NCBI GenBank assembly: GCA_024280395.1
Contig: JAJRQG010000066.1
Span: 1 to 44,783, forward strand
Reading direction: 5' to 3'
From: Gammaproteobacteria bacterium
Lineage (GTDB): Bacteria > Pseudomonadota > Gammaproteobacteria > Xanthomonadales > Marinicellaceae
DNA length: 44,783 nt
Within the stretch, counting starts at the first letter, position 1. Every line of letters begins with the position of its first letter. Both the position numbers and the translations under genes were made by a program. A model generated the notes under the pieces. The model saw only the letters and a list, made by a program, of their open reading frames with translations, did not search any database and had not been told where the DNA came from. Shown one piece after another: positions 24,705-33,203 of this stretch.

Positions 24705-26096
24705 ATGTTTTATCAGGCCCATGAGTATTTTAAACCAGCTGAACAAGCCTATCTGAATTCCATAGAATTGGCCAAAAGCAATGCAAAATGGCATTATTTG
24801 CTTGGCGTGTTGTATAAAGGCGAAGGCGAATTTGAAAAAGCTCAAGAAAGCTTCTTTAATTCATGGGAATACAATAAAAGTTATGTTCCCGCTATGGTTT
24901 ATTTGGCCGAAATGCTGTATTTGCAGGGAGATTTCATAAAAGCTCAAGAGTATTTTGAACAGGTTTTAAAGCTCAATGAAAAAAATGCAAGGGCTCTCGT
25001 GGGTATAGGAAAAATACAACAACAAGAAGGAGATTTTGTTTCAGCAATTGAGCTCTATAAAAATGCCATAGCGCTTCAGCCTCAGGCGAATCAAATAAAT
25101 TTTTTACTTGCTCAAGCTTATGCTGCTACAGGCAATCAAGAAATGGCAAAAAAATACAATTTGGTCAAGGGTAGAATCCAGGCACAAATCTATGATCCGT
25201 TGATTCTAAAGATGTTAGATGAGTCGCGCAGCTCTACTTTTTATAACGATAAAGCCATAAGGTCTTTTCAAGCAAAAGACTATAAAAATGCAGAAATATT
25301 TGCAAAAAAAGCCATTGGCTTAGATAGCGAAACGGTCTACCCATTTGTTACTTTGGCCAACATTTATGTATCTACAGGAAGGGCACAAGAGGCCTCTGAG
25401 TTATTAGAAAAAGTTATTAAAGTTAATCAGGAAGATGTTAATTTATTATATAGCTTGGGGGTTATAGAAGAGATTTTGACTCACGATGACAAGTCAATTT
25501 ACTGGTATGAAAAAGTATTATCCAATGATCCTGAACACAAAAAAGCCAGCATCACCTTGGCATCAGCATATATGAGAAAAGGCCAATTTGACAAAGCATT
25601 GTCGGAATTAAGTAGAGCAAGAAGGCTTAATCCCAGCAATCCATATTTGTTAACAAGACAGGCCGTTATCTATGCTCATAAAGGGCAGTGCGTTCAAGCT
25701 CAAGATAAAATATATACGGCAGTAAAAGAACTACCAAAGAATTTTTCGTTTCTGGAAGTGTTTATAAAAATTGCAATACAATGTGATGTTGACAAACAAA
25801 TGGAAGCCGATGCATTGAATGCGGCAAGAAACATTTACAACATAGCCCCGAATGATGCTATTGTTGAGTTGCTAGCAGTGATTGAATCCAAATCAGGAAA
25901 TCAAGACAATGCAATTGATTACCAGGCTCAGGCTATTTTCAAGGTGTTGTCTGATAACAACAATAATAATAAAGAAAAAATAAAACAGTTAAAGGCAAAC
26001 CTAGAATTGTATAAAAAAGGAGATTATCCGAAAAAACAATTCAAAATTGGGGATCAGAATCTTTATCCCGGCAGCTTTACAAGGGTAAAAACTTAA
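24705..26096 (+). CDS. TPR-repeat protein, separated from its signal peptide by an in-frame TAA
   Basis: A 463-residue open frame made almost wholly of TPR repeats (for example AYLNSIELAKSNAKWHYLLG, AQEYFEQVLKLNEKNARALV, AIELYKNAIALQPQANQINF, LSRARRLNPSNPYLLTRQAV). The homologous frame clearly begins upstream at 24513 with a signal peptide, but a TAA at 24576 interrupts it. If translation restarts at 24705 the product lacks an export signal and would stay in the cytosol. With readthrough or in a corrected sequence it would be a ~527-residue periplasmic TPR protein. It lies between the CRTAC1-type protein and the TonB receptor, and probably assists one of them (inference). Confidence 0.85.
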   Translation: MFYQAHEYFKPAEQAYLNSIELAKSNAKWHYLLGVLYKGEGEFEKAQESFFNSWEYNKSYVPAMVYLAEMLYLQGDFIKAQEYFEQVLKLNEKNARALVGIGKIQQQEGDFVSAIELYKNAIALQPQANQINFLLAQAYAATGNQEMAKKYNLVKGRIQAQIYDPLILKMLDESRSSTFYNDKAIRSFQAKDYKNAEIFAKKAIGLDSETVYPFVTLANIYVSTGRAQEASELLEKVIKVNQEDVNLLYSLGVIEEILTHDDKSIYWYEKVLSNDPEHKKASITLASAYMRKGQFDKALSELSRARRLNPSNPYLLTRQAVIYAHKGQCVQAQDKIYTAVKELPKNFSFLEVFIKIAIQCDVDKQMEADALNAARNIYNIAPNDAIVELLAVIESKSGNQDNAIDYQAQAIFKVLSDNNNNNKEKIKQLKANLELYKKGDYPKKQFKIGDQNLYPGSFTRVKT

Positions 26097-26366
26097 GCAA
26101 AACTAAATTAGTCTATAGTCAGTTTAGTAGGTCAGATACTCTAGACACATAACAGCGTCGTTGCAATAAAGACAAGCATTGTTTTTAAATATGCACCAAC
26201 AAATATTCCAAATTCTTCCTTAATATATAAAAAAACATAAAAATAAGTTAAAATTTCGTTGTTTTCTTGTTACTATTGGTCTGTGTGGAAGGGATTCCCG
26301 TCCGTAAACGTATGGAAATAACAAATAATAAATCTTTTGCCTTAAATGGCTTGGAGAATAATGTAG

Positions 26367-29240
26367 ATGAAAAATAAACGTAATCCAATGTACTTTGCTA
26401 TTAAAGCTGCACTGACGACAGGAGCCTTAATTGCTTCAAACTCGGTTTTTGCACAAGAAGATGGTGAAGACAAAGACTCAGTTTCTTTGGACCGTGTAGT
26501 AACAATTGGTACTCACATTAAAGCAACTGACCTAGAAACTGCAGCGCCAGTTTTCTCAATTGATAGAGAAGATATTGCAAGAACTGGTTTAACTAACGTG
26601 GGTGATTTGTTAAGACAGATTCCTTCAGCTGGAGCTTCATTAAACTTAACAAACAATAACGGTGGTGATGGTTCTATTCGAGTTGACTTAAGAAACTTAG
26701 GTTCTAACAGAGTATTAGTACTATTAAACGGCCGTAGATGGGCGACTACCATTGGTGGTGCTGCCGATTTAACTACTATCCCTATTTCAGTAATTGAAAG
26801 AATTGACGTTCTTAAAGATGGCGCTTCAGCTGTTTATGGTTCTGATGCAATTGCTGGTGTAATCAACATTGTAACTCGTAGCGATTTTGAAGGCGTAGAA
26901 GTTAAAGCTTACTACGGTGTAAGTGGCGAAAATGACGGTGCTGCACAACAATTTAATGTATCTATGGGTACTGCAAGTGATCGTGGAAGTATTTTCTTTG
27001 ATGCATCTTATACAAAGACTGAGCCTGTATGGGCTGGAGATCGTACGATTTCTCAATTGCCTACTTTTGGTACAGGTAACACTCAAGGAAGTTCAGGAAC
27101 ACCTCAGGGCCGTTTCATTACTTTCTTACCAGCAGTAAATGGTTGGCAGAATGTTTCAACAACTCCTGGTTCAAATGGATACAATACACCGAATGATCCA
27201 GATTTGATTCCATTCAATACTGATGCACGATTTAACTATGCACCAGATAATTTCCTTGTAACTCCACAAGAAAGAACATCTATCTTTGTACAAGGTAAAT
27301 ACCAGATTTCAGACAATGTATCTGTAAACTCAGAAGCAATGTTTAATCGCAGAGAGTCTGCTTCTTTCCTAGCTCCTACACCTTTGTTTATTGGAGCTTG
27401 GGGTGGTGATGGTATTGGTATTGGTGCACAAAATCCATTCAACCCATTTGGTATTGCATTACCTGCGGCCGATCCTTATGATCCATCTTTACCTGATGAA
27501 GGTTTGGTGTTCTTGGGTCGTAGAATGGTTGAGCAAGGTAACCGTAAATTCCGTACAAGAGTAGACACATACCACTATGGTTTAGGTCTTGAAGGTTATA
27601 TTGATGCAGGAACAGGTTGGGATTGGGCAGTTAACTACTCTTTCACTCAACTAGATCAAACTGATACTACAGAAGGTTTGTTAAACATGAACCGCGTTGA
27701 AAGAGCATTAAGTGATGCTTGTTTGACTGACACATCTTGTGTGCCATTCAACTTGTTTGGTGGTGAAGGTACGATTACTCAAGATATGCTTGATTACATT
27801 ACGTTTGTTGCACAAAGCACAAGAAGAACTAAAATGTTGACTTATGATGCAGTAATTAGTTCTGAGTTGATGGAATTACCAGCAGGAGCCTTAGGTTTTG
27901 CTGCAGGTTATGAGCACAGAAGACAGTCTGGTTTTGATCAGCCTGATGCATTAATCGTATCTGGTGCTACCAGTGGTAATGCGCGTTTAGCAACTTCTGG
28001 TGCGTATATCGTAAATGAATTTTTTACTGAAGTAAATGTTCCTTTATTATCTGGCGTAGCTGGTGCTGAAGTTCTAGAGTTGGGTATGGCTGCTCGTTAT
28101 TCTGATTATGATAACTTTGGTAGTACAACTACTGGTAAAATTGGTTTACGTTGGAAGCCATTTGAAGACTTATTGATTCGTGCGACTTACTCTGAAGGTT
28201 TTAGAGCGCCAAATATTTCTGAGTTATTCCAAGCTTCTGCTGATTCATTCCCTACGCTTACCGATCCATGTAATGGTGGTGAAGCTGGCAATCCAAATTT
28301 ACCTGGCTGTGCTGGTATTCCTTCTACATATAACCAAAGTAACCCTCAAATTAGGATTACTGTTGGTGGTAACCCAGACTTGATTCCAGAGCAATCACAA
28401 TCGTTTACAGTTGGTGCAGTTTTTGAGCCAAGTTTTGTAGATAATTTAGTATTTACTTTAGATTACTATGATGTAAAAATTGATGATGTAATTACGTCAA
28501 TTGGTGCAGGTACAATTTTAAGATCTTGTGCACAAACTGGTACAGTATTGTGTGACAGAATGGACCGTGCTGGTTCTGGTGTTGTAACAGACATTAGATC
28601 AAATGGCATTAATGCAAGTAAATTACAAGTTAAGGGTGTTGATTTTATAGTTACATACGGTTTTGATACAGATTATGGTTTATTCAACGTTAACTGGGAT
28701 ACATCTTATACAGATGAGTTCACAACTTCTGTACGTGACTATGTAAATGGCGGATTTATCGATATTAATTCATTCGATGAAGGTGTGGTTGGTGATGCGT
28801 TGTACCGCTTCAAGTCTAATGTTACTGCAAACTGGTCTTATGGTGATTGGTCTGTTAACTATCAATTGCGTCACATTGCAGGATATGAGCAATCTTGTCC
28901 TACAAGCTTGAATGATTCTGTTAGACCAAATGATGATCCAAATGCCTTAGGTGGTGTTGTACCTTCAGATTTCTTATGGTGTACTTATGCCAGTGAAAAT
29001 ATTGATGGTTCAAACCCTGATGGTGATTTAGATCGCAGAAGTATTGGTGGTGTAACTTACCATGATATTAATGCTACATATCACTTAGCTGAATACGATA
29101 CTAGCTTCACATTGGGTATCGAAAACATGTTTGATAAGAAACCACCTCTATCTGCAAATGCTTTTGCAAATAGTTTTGACCCATTTACATATGATGGTGT
29201 TGGTCGTTACTTCTACATGTCAGTTGTAAAACGTTTTTAA
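26367..29240 (+). CDS. TonB-dependent outer-membrane receptor
   Basis: A 957-residue protein with a signal peptide (AALTTGALIASNSVFAQ), a likely TonB box near residues 43-48 (DRVVTIG), and a plug domain (FSIDREDIARTGLTNVGDLL, RVLVLLNGRRW, IPISVIERIDVLKDGASAVY, AIAGVINIVTR). The 22-strand-type barrel includes IRATYSEGFRAPNISELFQ and ends in the terminal strand YFYMSVVKRF. It imports a large substrate, energised by TonB/ExbBD; the ligand is not evident. Codon choice is visibly biased (GGT, GTT, GCT, CGT) compared with neighbours, which suggests high expression. A terminator hairpin follows it. A 270-base leader without a gene precedes it. Confidence 0.95.
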   Translation: MKNKRNPMYFAIKAALTTGALIASNSVFAQEDGEDKDSVSLDRVVTIGTHIKATDLETAAPVFSIDREDIARTGLTNVGDLLRQIPSAGASLNLTNNNGGDGSIRVDLRNLGSNRVLVLLNGRRWATTIGGAADLTTIPISVIERIDVLKDGASAVYGSDAIAGVINIVTRSDFEGVEVKAYYGVSGENDGAAQQFNVSMGTASDRGSIFFDASYTKTEPVWAGDRTISQLPTFGTGNTQGSSGTPQGRFITFLPAVNGWQNVSTTPGSNGYNTPNDPDLIPFNTDARFNYAPDNFLVTPQERTSIFVQGKYQISDNVSVNSEAMFNRRESASFLAPTPLFIGAWGGDGIGIGAQNPFNPFGIALPAADPYDPSLPDEGLVFLGRRMVEQGNRKFRTRVDTYHYGLGLEGYIDAGTGWDWAVNYSFTQLDQTDTTEGLLNMNRVERALSDACLTDTSCVPFNLFGGEGTITQDMLDYITFVAQSTRRTKMLTYDAVISSELMELPAGALGFAAGYEHRRQSGFDQPDALIVSGATSGNARLATSGAYIVNEFFTEVNVPLLSGVAGAEVLELGMAARYSDYDNFGSTTTGKIGLRWKPFEDLLIRATYSEGFRAPNISELFQASADSFPTLTDPCNGGEAGNPNLPGCAGIPSTYNQSNPQIRITVGGNPDLIPEQSQSFTVGAVFEPSFVDNLVFTLDYYDVKIDDVITSIGAGTILRSCAQTGTVLCDRMDRAGSGVVTDIRSNGINASKLQVKGVDFIVTYGFDTDYGLFNVNWDTSYTDEFTTSVRDYVNGGFIDINSFDEGVVGDALYRFKSNVTANWSYGDWSVNYQLRHIAGYEQSCPTSLNDSVRPNDDPNALGGVVPSDFLWCTYASENIDGSNPDGDLDRRSIGGVTYHDINATYHLAEYDTSFTLGIENMFDKKPPLSANAFANSFDPFTYDGVGRYFYMSVVKRF

Positions 29241-29278
29241 ATTTAACATTTAAAAAAGTTTCAAAATTGAAGTATAAT

Positions 29279-29307
29279 AAAGCCCGTCTAGTACGGGCTT
29301 TATTTTT
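29279..29307 (+). terminator. Rho-independent terminator of the TonB receptor gene
   Basis: The stem aaagcccgt / acgggcttt is a 9-bp perfect stem (29279-29287 with 29293-29301) around the loop ctagt, followed by atttttat. The last bases run directly into the ATG of the next gene. Confidence 0.85.
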
Positions 29308-30003
29308 ATGTATATTAATCAAAACAATTTAGAAAAAAATAGTAGTTTTCTACTAACGAACAATCATTTAAGGATAAGTAATTTTTTAAATGATGAATTT
29401 GCAAAAAGAATATCTTTTTGTTTAGAAAAAGAAGTCGATTGGGGACTGGCCTGTAGAATTGATGGGAGCCCCAAAACCTTTCAAAATACCAACGATTTAA
29501 ATCAGTTAGATTCATTTGATTTGGATAAGTTGAAATCACAACTCGGTGTCGAGTTTCAGTTTATCTATAATACTTATATGATGGTGACTGCTTATATTGA
29601 GAAAAGAGATCCTAATTTATATTTAAATAGAGTTTTAGAATGGTTGAATACACCCGTTGTAATTAATTACTTTAAACTCCTTATAAGTGATAGCTCTTTA
29701 AAAAAAATAAACGCTCAAGCAACACGATATTTGCCGGGGCATTACCTAACCCAGCACAATGATGAGAACCTAGAAGAAGGACGTTTGTATGCTTATGTAA
29801 TGGGTTTTTCAAAGAATTGGAACCCTGATTGGGGTGGGTTATTGCATATTTTGGATGAAAATAAAAACATTGTAAAAACTCTTGTACCTGAATATAACTC
29901 ATTGTCAATTTTTAAAGTCCCACAAAATCACTTTGTTTCTTTGGTATCTCCATTTGCAAAGAATGAAAGACTAGCAATAACAGGTTGGCTACTGTCGAAA
30001 TAA
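29308..30003 (+). CDS. 2OG/Fe(II) oxygenase, prolyl 4-hydroxylase-like
   Basis: A 231-residue protein. The iron and 2-oxoglutarate ligands fit H150-x-D152 (YLPGHYLTQHNDE), H208 (FKVPQNHFVSLV) and R221 (NERLAITGWLL), with the family's WGGLLHIL strand. The closest type is the P4Hc/Ofd1-like group, which hydroxylates prolyl or other residues in proteins; the substrate is unknown. The ATG lies immediately after the terminator's T-run and no ribosome binding site is visible. No other ATG is available until about residue 91, so the start is accepted, but its expression is odd. It comes just before a TPR-oxygenase gene. Confidence 0.85.
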   Translation: MYINQNNLEKNSSFLLTNNHLRISNFLNDEFAKRISFCLEKEVDWGLACRIDGSPKTFQNTNDLNQLDSFDLDKLKSQLGVEFQFIYNTYMMVTAYIEKRDPNLYLNRVLEWLNTPVVINYFKLLISDSSLKKINAQATRYLPGHYLTQHNDENLEEGRLYAYVMGFSKNWNPDWGGLLHILDENKNIVKTLVPEYNSLSIFKVPQNHFVSLVSPFAKNERLAITGWLLSK

Positions 30004-30004
30004 T

Positions 30005-30073
30005 ATGTTTGATGATATATTAATTTATTATAGAAACAATCAATTCGATAAAGTCATTAGGCATGTTGATTAA
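30005..30073 (+). other. Detached N-terminal fragment of the next TPR-oxygenase gene
   Basis: The ATG, one base after the previous stop, opens a frame MFDDILIYYRNNQFDKVIRHVD, which looks like a TPR helix, then TAA at 30071-30073. The same frame resumes with DEKNIQLLELKGLSALK and reaches the ATG at 30125 without another stop. It is a second case of an apparently broken TPR gene start. Confidence 0.7.
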
Positions 30074-30124
30074 GATGAAAAAAATATTCAGCTATTAGAA
30101 TTAAAAGGATTATCAGCATTAAAA

Positions 30125-31792
30125 ATGGCTGAGTATAGTTGTGCAAGTGAAGTATTTGAAAAGCTTATTAAACAAGATTCCAAACCAGCCAACCATTACC
30201 ATAATGCATTGGCGAACATGAGCTTGGGGAATTATAAAAAAGCATTAATGCACTTTGAAATAAGCAAACTAGATGTTCAATTAAATATCCCATCAAGAAT
30301 AAACCTTGCAGTTTGTTTAATAGAAGTGGGTGAAGAAGACAAAGCTTTAGTTTCACTGAAAGAAATAAGTGATGAAATACCAGAAATAAACGAAGCTTGG
30401 TTTCTGCTACTTAAGCTATATAGAAGGAGAAAGGATATTGATCAAATTAAACGAATATTAGAAGCTTCTAAAGCATATATAGAGACAAGCGAAGATTGGA
30501 AAAAAAGTGAAATTTACTTATTGTATTATTTAAAGCAATATTCTAAAGCAATAGAGAAAATCAATTCATACTACACTGATAAAACAAAAGAAATTTTATC
30601 TTTGTTGGCGAAGTGCTATACAAAGGTATCAAAATTTGAAAAGGCCATAGAAATTTACTTAAAGGTTCTTGAAGAAGAGAAAAACTCAATTAATTTTTAT
30701 AATATTGCCGCAGCATATTCTAACTTAACAAATGATACAGACTTGTTAAGAGGAATAGAATATGCGAATTCAAGTTTAGAAATGGACGGTAACTGCCACC
30801 AGTCATATTACTGTAAGGCTTTAATTGTTCATAAAATGGGAAGTATTAACGAAGCTTTGGAGTTTGTAAATATAGCGTTGAATATTGATACAGGTAACAG
30901 TGAATATTTGTATAAAAAAGCTGAGTTATTGAACTTATCTAAGCAACATACAAAGAGTATGAGAATACTCAATGAAATCCTTCAAAAGGACCAATACAAT
31001 AATTTGGCACTGAGATTAAAAGGAATAATACTATTGCAAACAAACGAACTTGTTAATTCAGAGGCGATTTTAGGCAAGGCACTAAGTATAGAAGATACCG
31101 ATCAAAGAACATTGGCCTATTTTGCAATTAGCAAGTTAGCACAAAAGAAACAGAATGAAGTGTTAGAGTTTCTAGGAGTAGGTGATTTGGTTAAAGAATA
31201 CCAATTGGATCTGGTTCCAGATTTTGAAAATTTGGAGCAATTCAACAATGATTTAGAAATGGATATAAAAAATCACAGTTTATTAAGAAAAGAACCAAAT
31301 GGGTTGGCAGCTAGAAACGGGTATTTAACAGACAATTTATTTGTTGATAAGACAAAATCGATTGTTGTTTTTAAAAAATTATTATTACAAAAAATTAAAC
31401 AATATATCAATAGTCTTCCAACAAGTATGCAGCATCACATGTTGAAACATAAGACACATGATTTTGAGATAAACTCATGGGCTACATGGGTGAAAGGTGA
31501 TGGATTTATTGACAAACATATTCATGAGGAGTCTTGGATAAGTGGAGCGTATTATTGTAGAGTTCCAGAAATAACAGAACAAACAACAACTAAAAAAGGT
31601 TATTTTGAATATGGGTGTATTCCGAATGACATAGAAATTACTATTGAAAAAGAGAGAGGATATATAAAACCTGTGGAAGGAAAGCTTATTATATTTCCTT
31701 CTTACCTATACCACCAAACAATACCTCATGAAAGTCAAGAAGATAGAATAAGTATCGCATTTGACCTAACACCGATTTCATGGAAGAAATAG
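30125..31792 (+). CDS. TPR protein with C-terminal 2OG/Fe(II) oxygenase domain
   Basis: A 555-residue open frame. The N-terminal two thirds are TPR repeats (VFEKLIKQDSKPANHYHNAL, ALMHFEISKLDVQLNIPSRI, KAIEIYLKVLEEEKNSINFY). The C-terminal domain is a PF13759-like putative oxygenase: H465-x-H467 (DKHIHEESWISGAYY), H530 (FPSYLYHQTIPH, with a second His at 535) and R541 (EDRISIAFDL). The true gene probably begins at 30005, but a TAA at 30071 intervenes. Restart at 30125 would lose one or two TPR helices and leave the oxygenase intact. The TPR part is likely to bind the substrate, in parallel with the TPR-sulfotransferase of this region. Confidence 0.88.
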   Translation: MAEYSCASEVFEKLIKQDSKPANHYHNALANMSLGNYKKALMHFEISKLDVQLNIPSRINLAVCLIEVGEEDKALVSLKEISDEIPEINEAWFLLLKLYRRRKDIDQIKRILEASKAYIETSEDWKKSEIYLLYYLKQYSKAIEKINSYYTDKTKEILSLLAKCYTKVSKFEKAIEIYLKVLEEEKNSINFYNIAAAYSNLTNDTDLLRGIEYANSSLEMDGNCHQSYYCKALIVHKMGSINEALEFVNIALNIDTGNSEYLYKKAELLNLSKQHTKSMRILNEILQKDQYNNLALRLKGIILLQTNELVNSEAILGKALSIEDTDQRTLAYFAISKLAQKKQNEVLEFLGVGDLVKEYQLDLVPDFENLEQFNNDLEMDIKNHSLLRKEPNGLAARNGYLTDNLFVDKTKSIVVFKKLLLQKIKQYINSLPTSMQHHMLKHKTHDFEINSWATWVKGDGFIDKHIHEESWISGAYYCRVPEITEQTTTKKGYFEYGCIPNDIEITIEKERGYIKPVEGKLIIFPSYLYHQTIPHESQEDRISIAFDLTPISWKK

Positions 31793-31815
31793 AACCATTT
31801 AAATTAATTAAAAAT

Positions 31816-32469
31816 TTAAAAAATAAAATCCATTCCAGGTTTGTTCGGGAGAACATCAAAAGCTATGATGGCTCGCGTGTCTTCTTTTTTGAATGGATGT
31901 ACATAATGTTGATACCATGGTGGAAATAAAACCAGCATACCTTCTTTTGGCTCAACTCTTCTGTTGTAAGGAAAACCGTGGTGCCAAGATTCTAGGTTGG
32001 GTGTGATAAATTCAATACAACCTTCAGGATTTTTTAAACCTTTGGGCATTTTCACGTAATAACAGCCACTGGCAATGGTACCAGGTGAAGGGTGTGCATG
32101 AGGTGCTTGCCAATCTCCTTTATGTAAAATATTCGCCCATGCATTGGGGTATGGTGAAACTTGTTCGGCGGCTTCTTTAAAATGGTGTTGTAAATAAGTT
32201 TCAATGGCTGGCATAACAATGTTATTTCTAAAGGATTGGATGTGTTTGTTATCGAGATCTAGAAAATTAATTTTTGTGGGTGTTTGATAACCCCCCATGG
32301 TGGTGATGGTTTGTGACTTAACCTCGTTTTGATCGGTATCTTTATAACGACTCTCCAAATCAGCTATAATATTTAATAGGTGTCTATTAAGCTCATCTGT
32401 ATCTTCGTGTTGCCTTTGCATAACGGTTGTAGGTACATGAACTTCTATATCGTCTTTAAAATTGTGCAT
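31816..32469 (-). CDS. PF13759-like putative 2OG/Fe(II) oxygenase
   Basis: 217 residues from the ATG at 32469. Visible ligands are H124-x-H126 (QAPHAHPSPGTIASGCYYV), H188/H191 (FPPWYQHYVHPF) and R199 (DTRAIIAFDV). It resembles the C-terminal domain of the TPR-oxygenase at 30125 (TIGR02466 type). A longer frame up to 32511 exists, but a TATAAT -10 box lies at 32498-32503 on this strand, so the protein should start at 32475 or 32469. The gene is convergent with the TPR-oxygenase. The substrate is unknown. Confidence 0.85.
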   Translation of the reverse strand: MHNFKDDIEVHVPTTVMQRQHEDTDELNRHLLNIIADLESRYKDTDQNEVKSQTITTMGGYQTPTKINFLDLDNKHIQSFRNNIVMPAIETYLQHHFKEAAEQVSPYPNAWANILHKGDWQAPHAHPSPGTIASGCYYVKMPKGLKNPEGCIEFITPNLESWHHGFPYNRRVEPKEGMLVLFPPWYQHYVHPFKKEDTRAIIAFDVLPNKPGMDFIF

Positions 32470-32497
32470 AATCATTACTAGAAAAGTTAGAACACAT

Positions 32498-32503
32498 ATT
32501 ATA
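32498..32503 (-). promoter_or_regulatory. Likely -10 box for the oxygenase gene
   Basis: A perfect TATAAT on the minus strand, 28 bases upstream of the preferred ATG. The matching -35 is weak. It supports the shorter start. Confidence 0.5.
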
Positions 32504-32645
32504 GCGAACAAATAAGGATTTAATAAAATTAGTTAAAGATTAACAAGCAAAACTTGATGCATGACAAATTGTTATTTAGAAATCTCATGAAAATATTTGA
32601 GGAACCATGATACAATAGTATCTTTAATAATAAGGTGAGATGGTC

Positions 32646-33068
32646 ATGGCTTTTGTATTTGTAACCAGTTTATTGCTGATTGGCGTAATAGCAGCATCGA
32701 ACTTTGTAGAAAATAAAATCCCACAAAGTAAAGTAGGCTTGAGTTTTATCAAACCCTATGGAAAATGGATTGGATTATCAGCAATGGTGTTTGGGTTATA
32801 TTTGATAATCAAAGTAATAATTCACTTAGGTGCCTTTTTAAAGTATGTTCCTATTGCATTGGTGATAATTAAGGTGGTTTCATATTTAATTTTGATTGTG
32901 TTGGGTTTTTTATTGGCGCAAAGTTTGTTGGCGCAGTTTTCAGGTAAAAATGAAAAGATCGACGAAATGCTCAAGGCCGGAGTTGATAAATTTGGCCCAT
33001 TAAAAGAAAAATTGGGATTGGCGGCCATTGGTGCTGGATTGTTGAACTTATTACTTTATATTACCTAG
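32646..33068 (+). CDS. Small membrane protein of unknown function
   Basis: 140 residues with three to four hydrophobic segments: AFVFVTSLLLIGVIAASNFV at the start, WIGLSAMVFGLYLIIKVI, VPIALVIIKVVSYLILIVLGFLLAQSLLA, and LGLAAIGAGLLNLLLYIT at the end. An amphipathic charged loop (SGKNEKIDEMLKAGVDKFG) sits between the last two. I do not recognise the family. The ATG at 32646 is preferred to the one at 32640 because the RBS aaggtgag (32632-32639) is correctly spaced for it. It appears to stand alone and ends at a shared bidirectional terminator. Confidence 0.75.
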   Translation: MAFVFVTSLLLIGVIAASNFVENKIPQSKVGLSFIKPYGKWIGLSAMVFGLYLIIKVIIHLGAFLKYVPIALVIIKVVSYLILIVLGFLLAQSLLAQFSGKNEKIDEMLKAGVDKFGPLKEKLGLAAIGAGLLNLLLYIT

Positions 33069-33180
33069 TACCCAAATTGCGATATAGAAAATACGATGAT
33101 AGCACAAGTCCTTGATGCACCAATAAAACCCAGAAAAAACTTTATCACCAAGTAATAAAGGTTCGCGGATTAAAAATAAC

Positions 33181-33199
33181 AGGGCGTGTTTTACGCCCT
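33181..33199. terminator. Bidirectional terminator between convergent genes
   Basis: The stem agggcgt / acgccct encloses the loop gtttt. It has ttgtttatt on the right and, read on the other strand, gttattttt. It serves both the small membrane protein gene and the E2 gene ending at 33204. Confidence 0.75.
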
Positions 33200-33203
33200 T
33201 TGT

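Noticed and set aside
26097-26366. Possible riboswitch or structured leader before the TonB receptor (short gggattccc palindrome)
   Set aside because: No known riboswitch core could be matched by eye and the palindrome is too short; only an ordinary leader or promoter region can be claimed.
24513-30125. Stop-codon reassignment (TAA as sense) to explain the two broken TPR starts
   Set aside because: Many intact genes in the window end in TAA at the expected family C-terminus, so TAA is a normal stop here.
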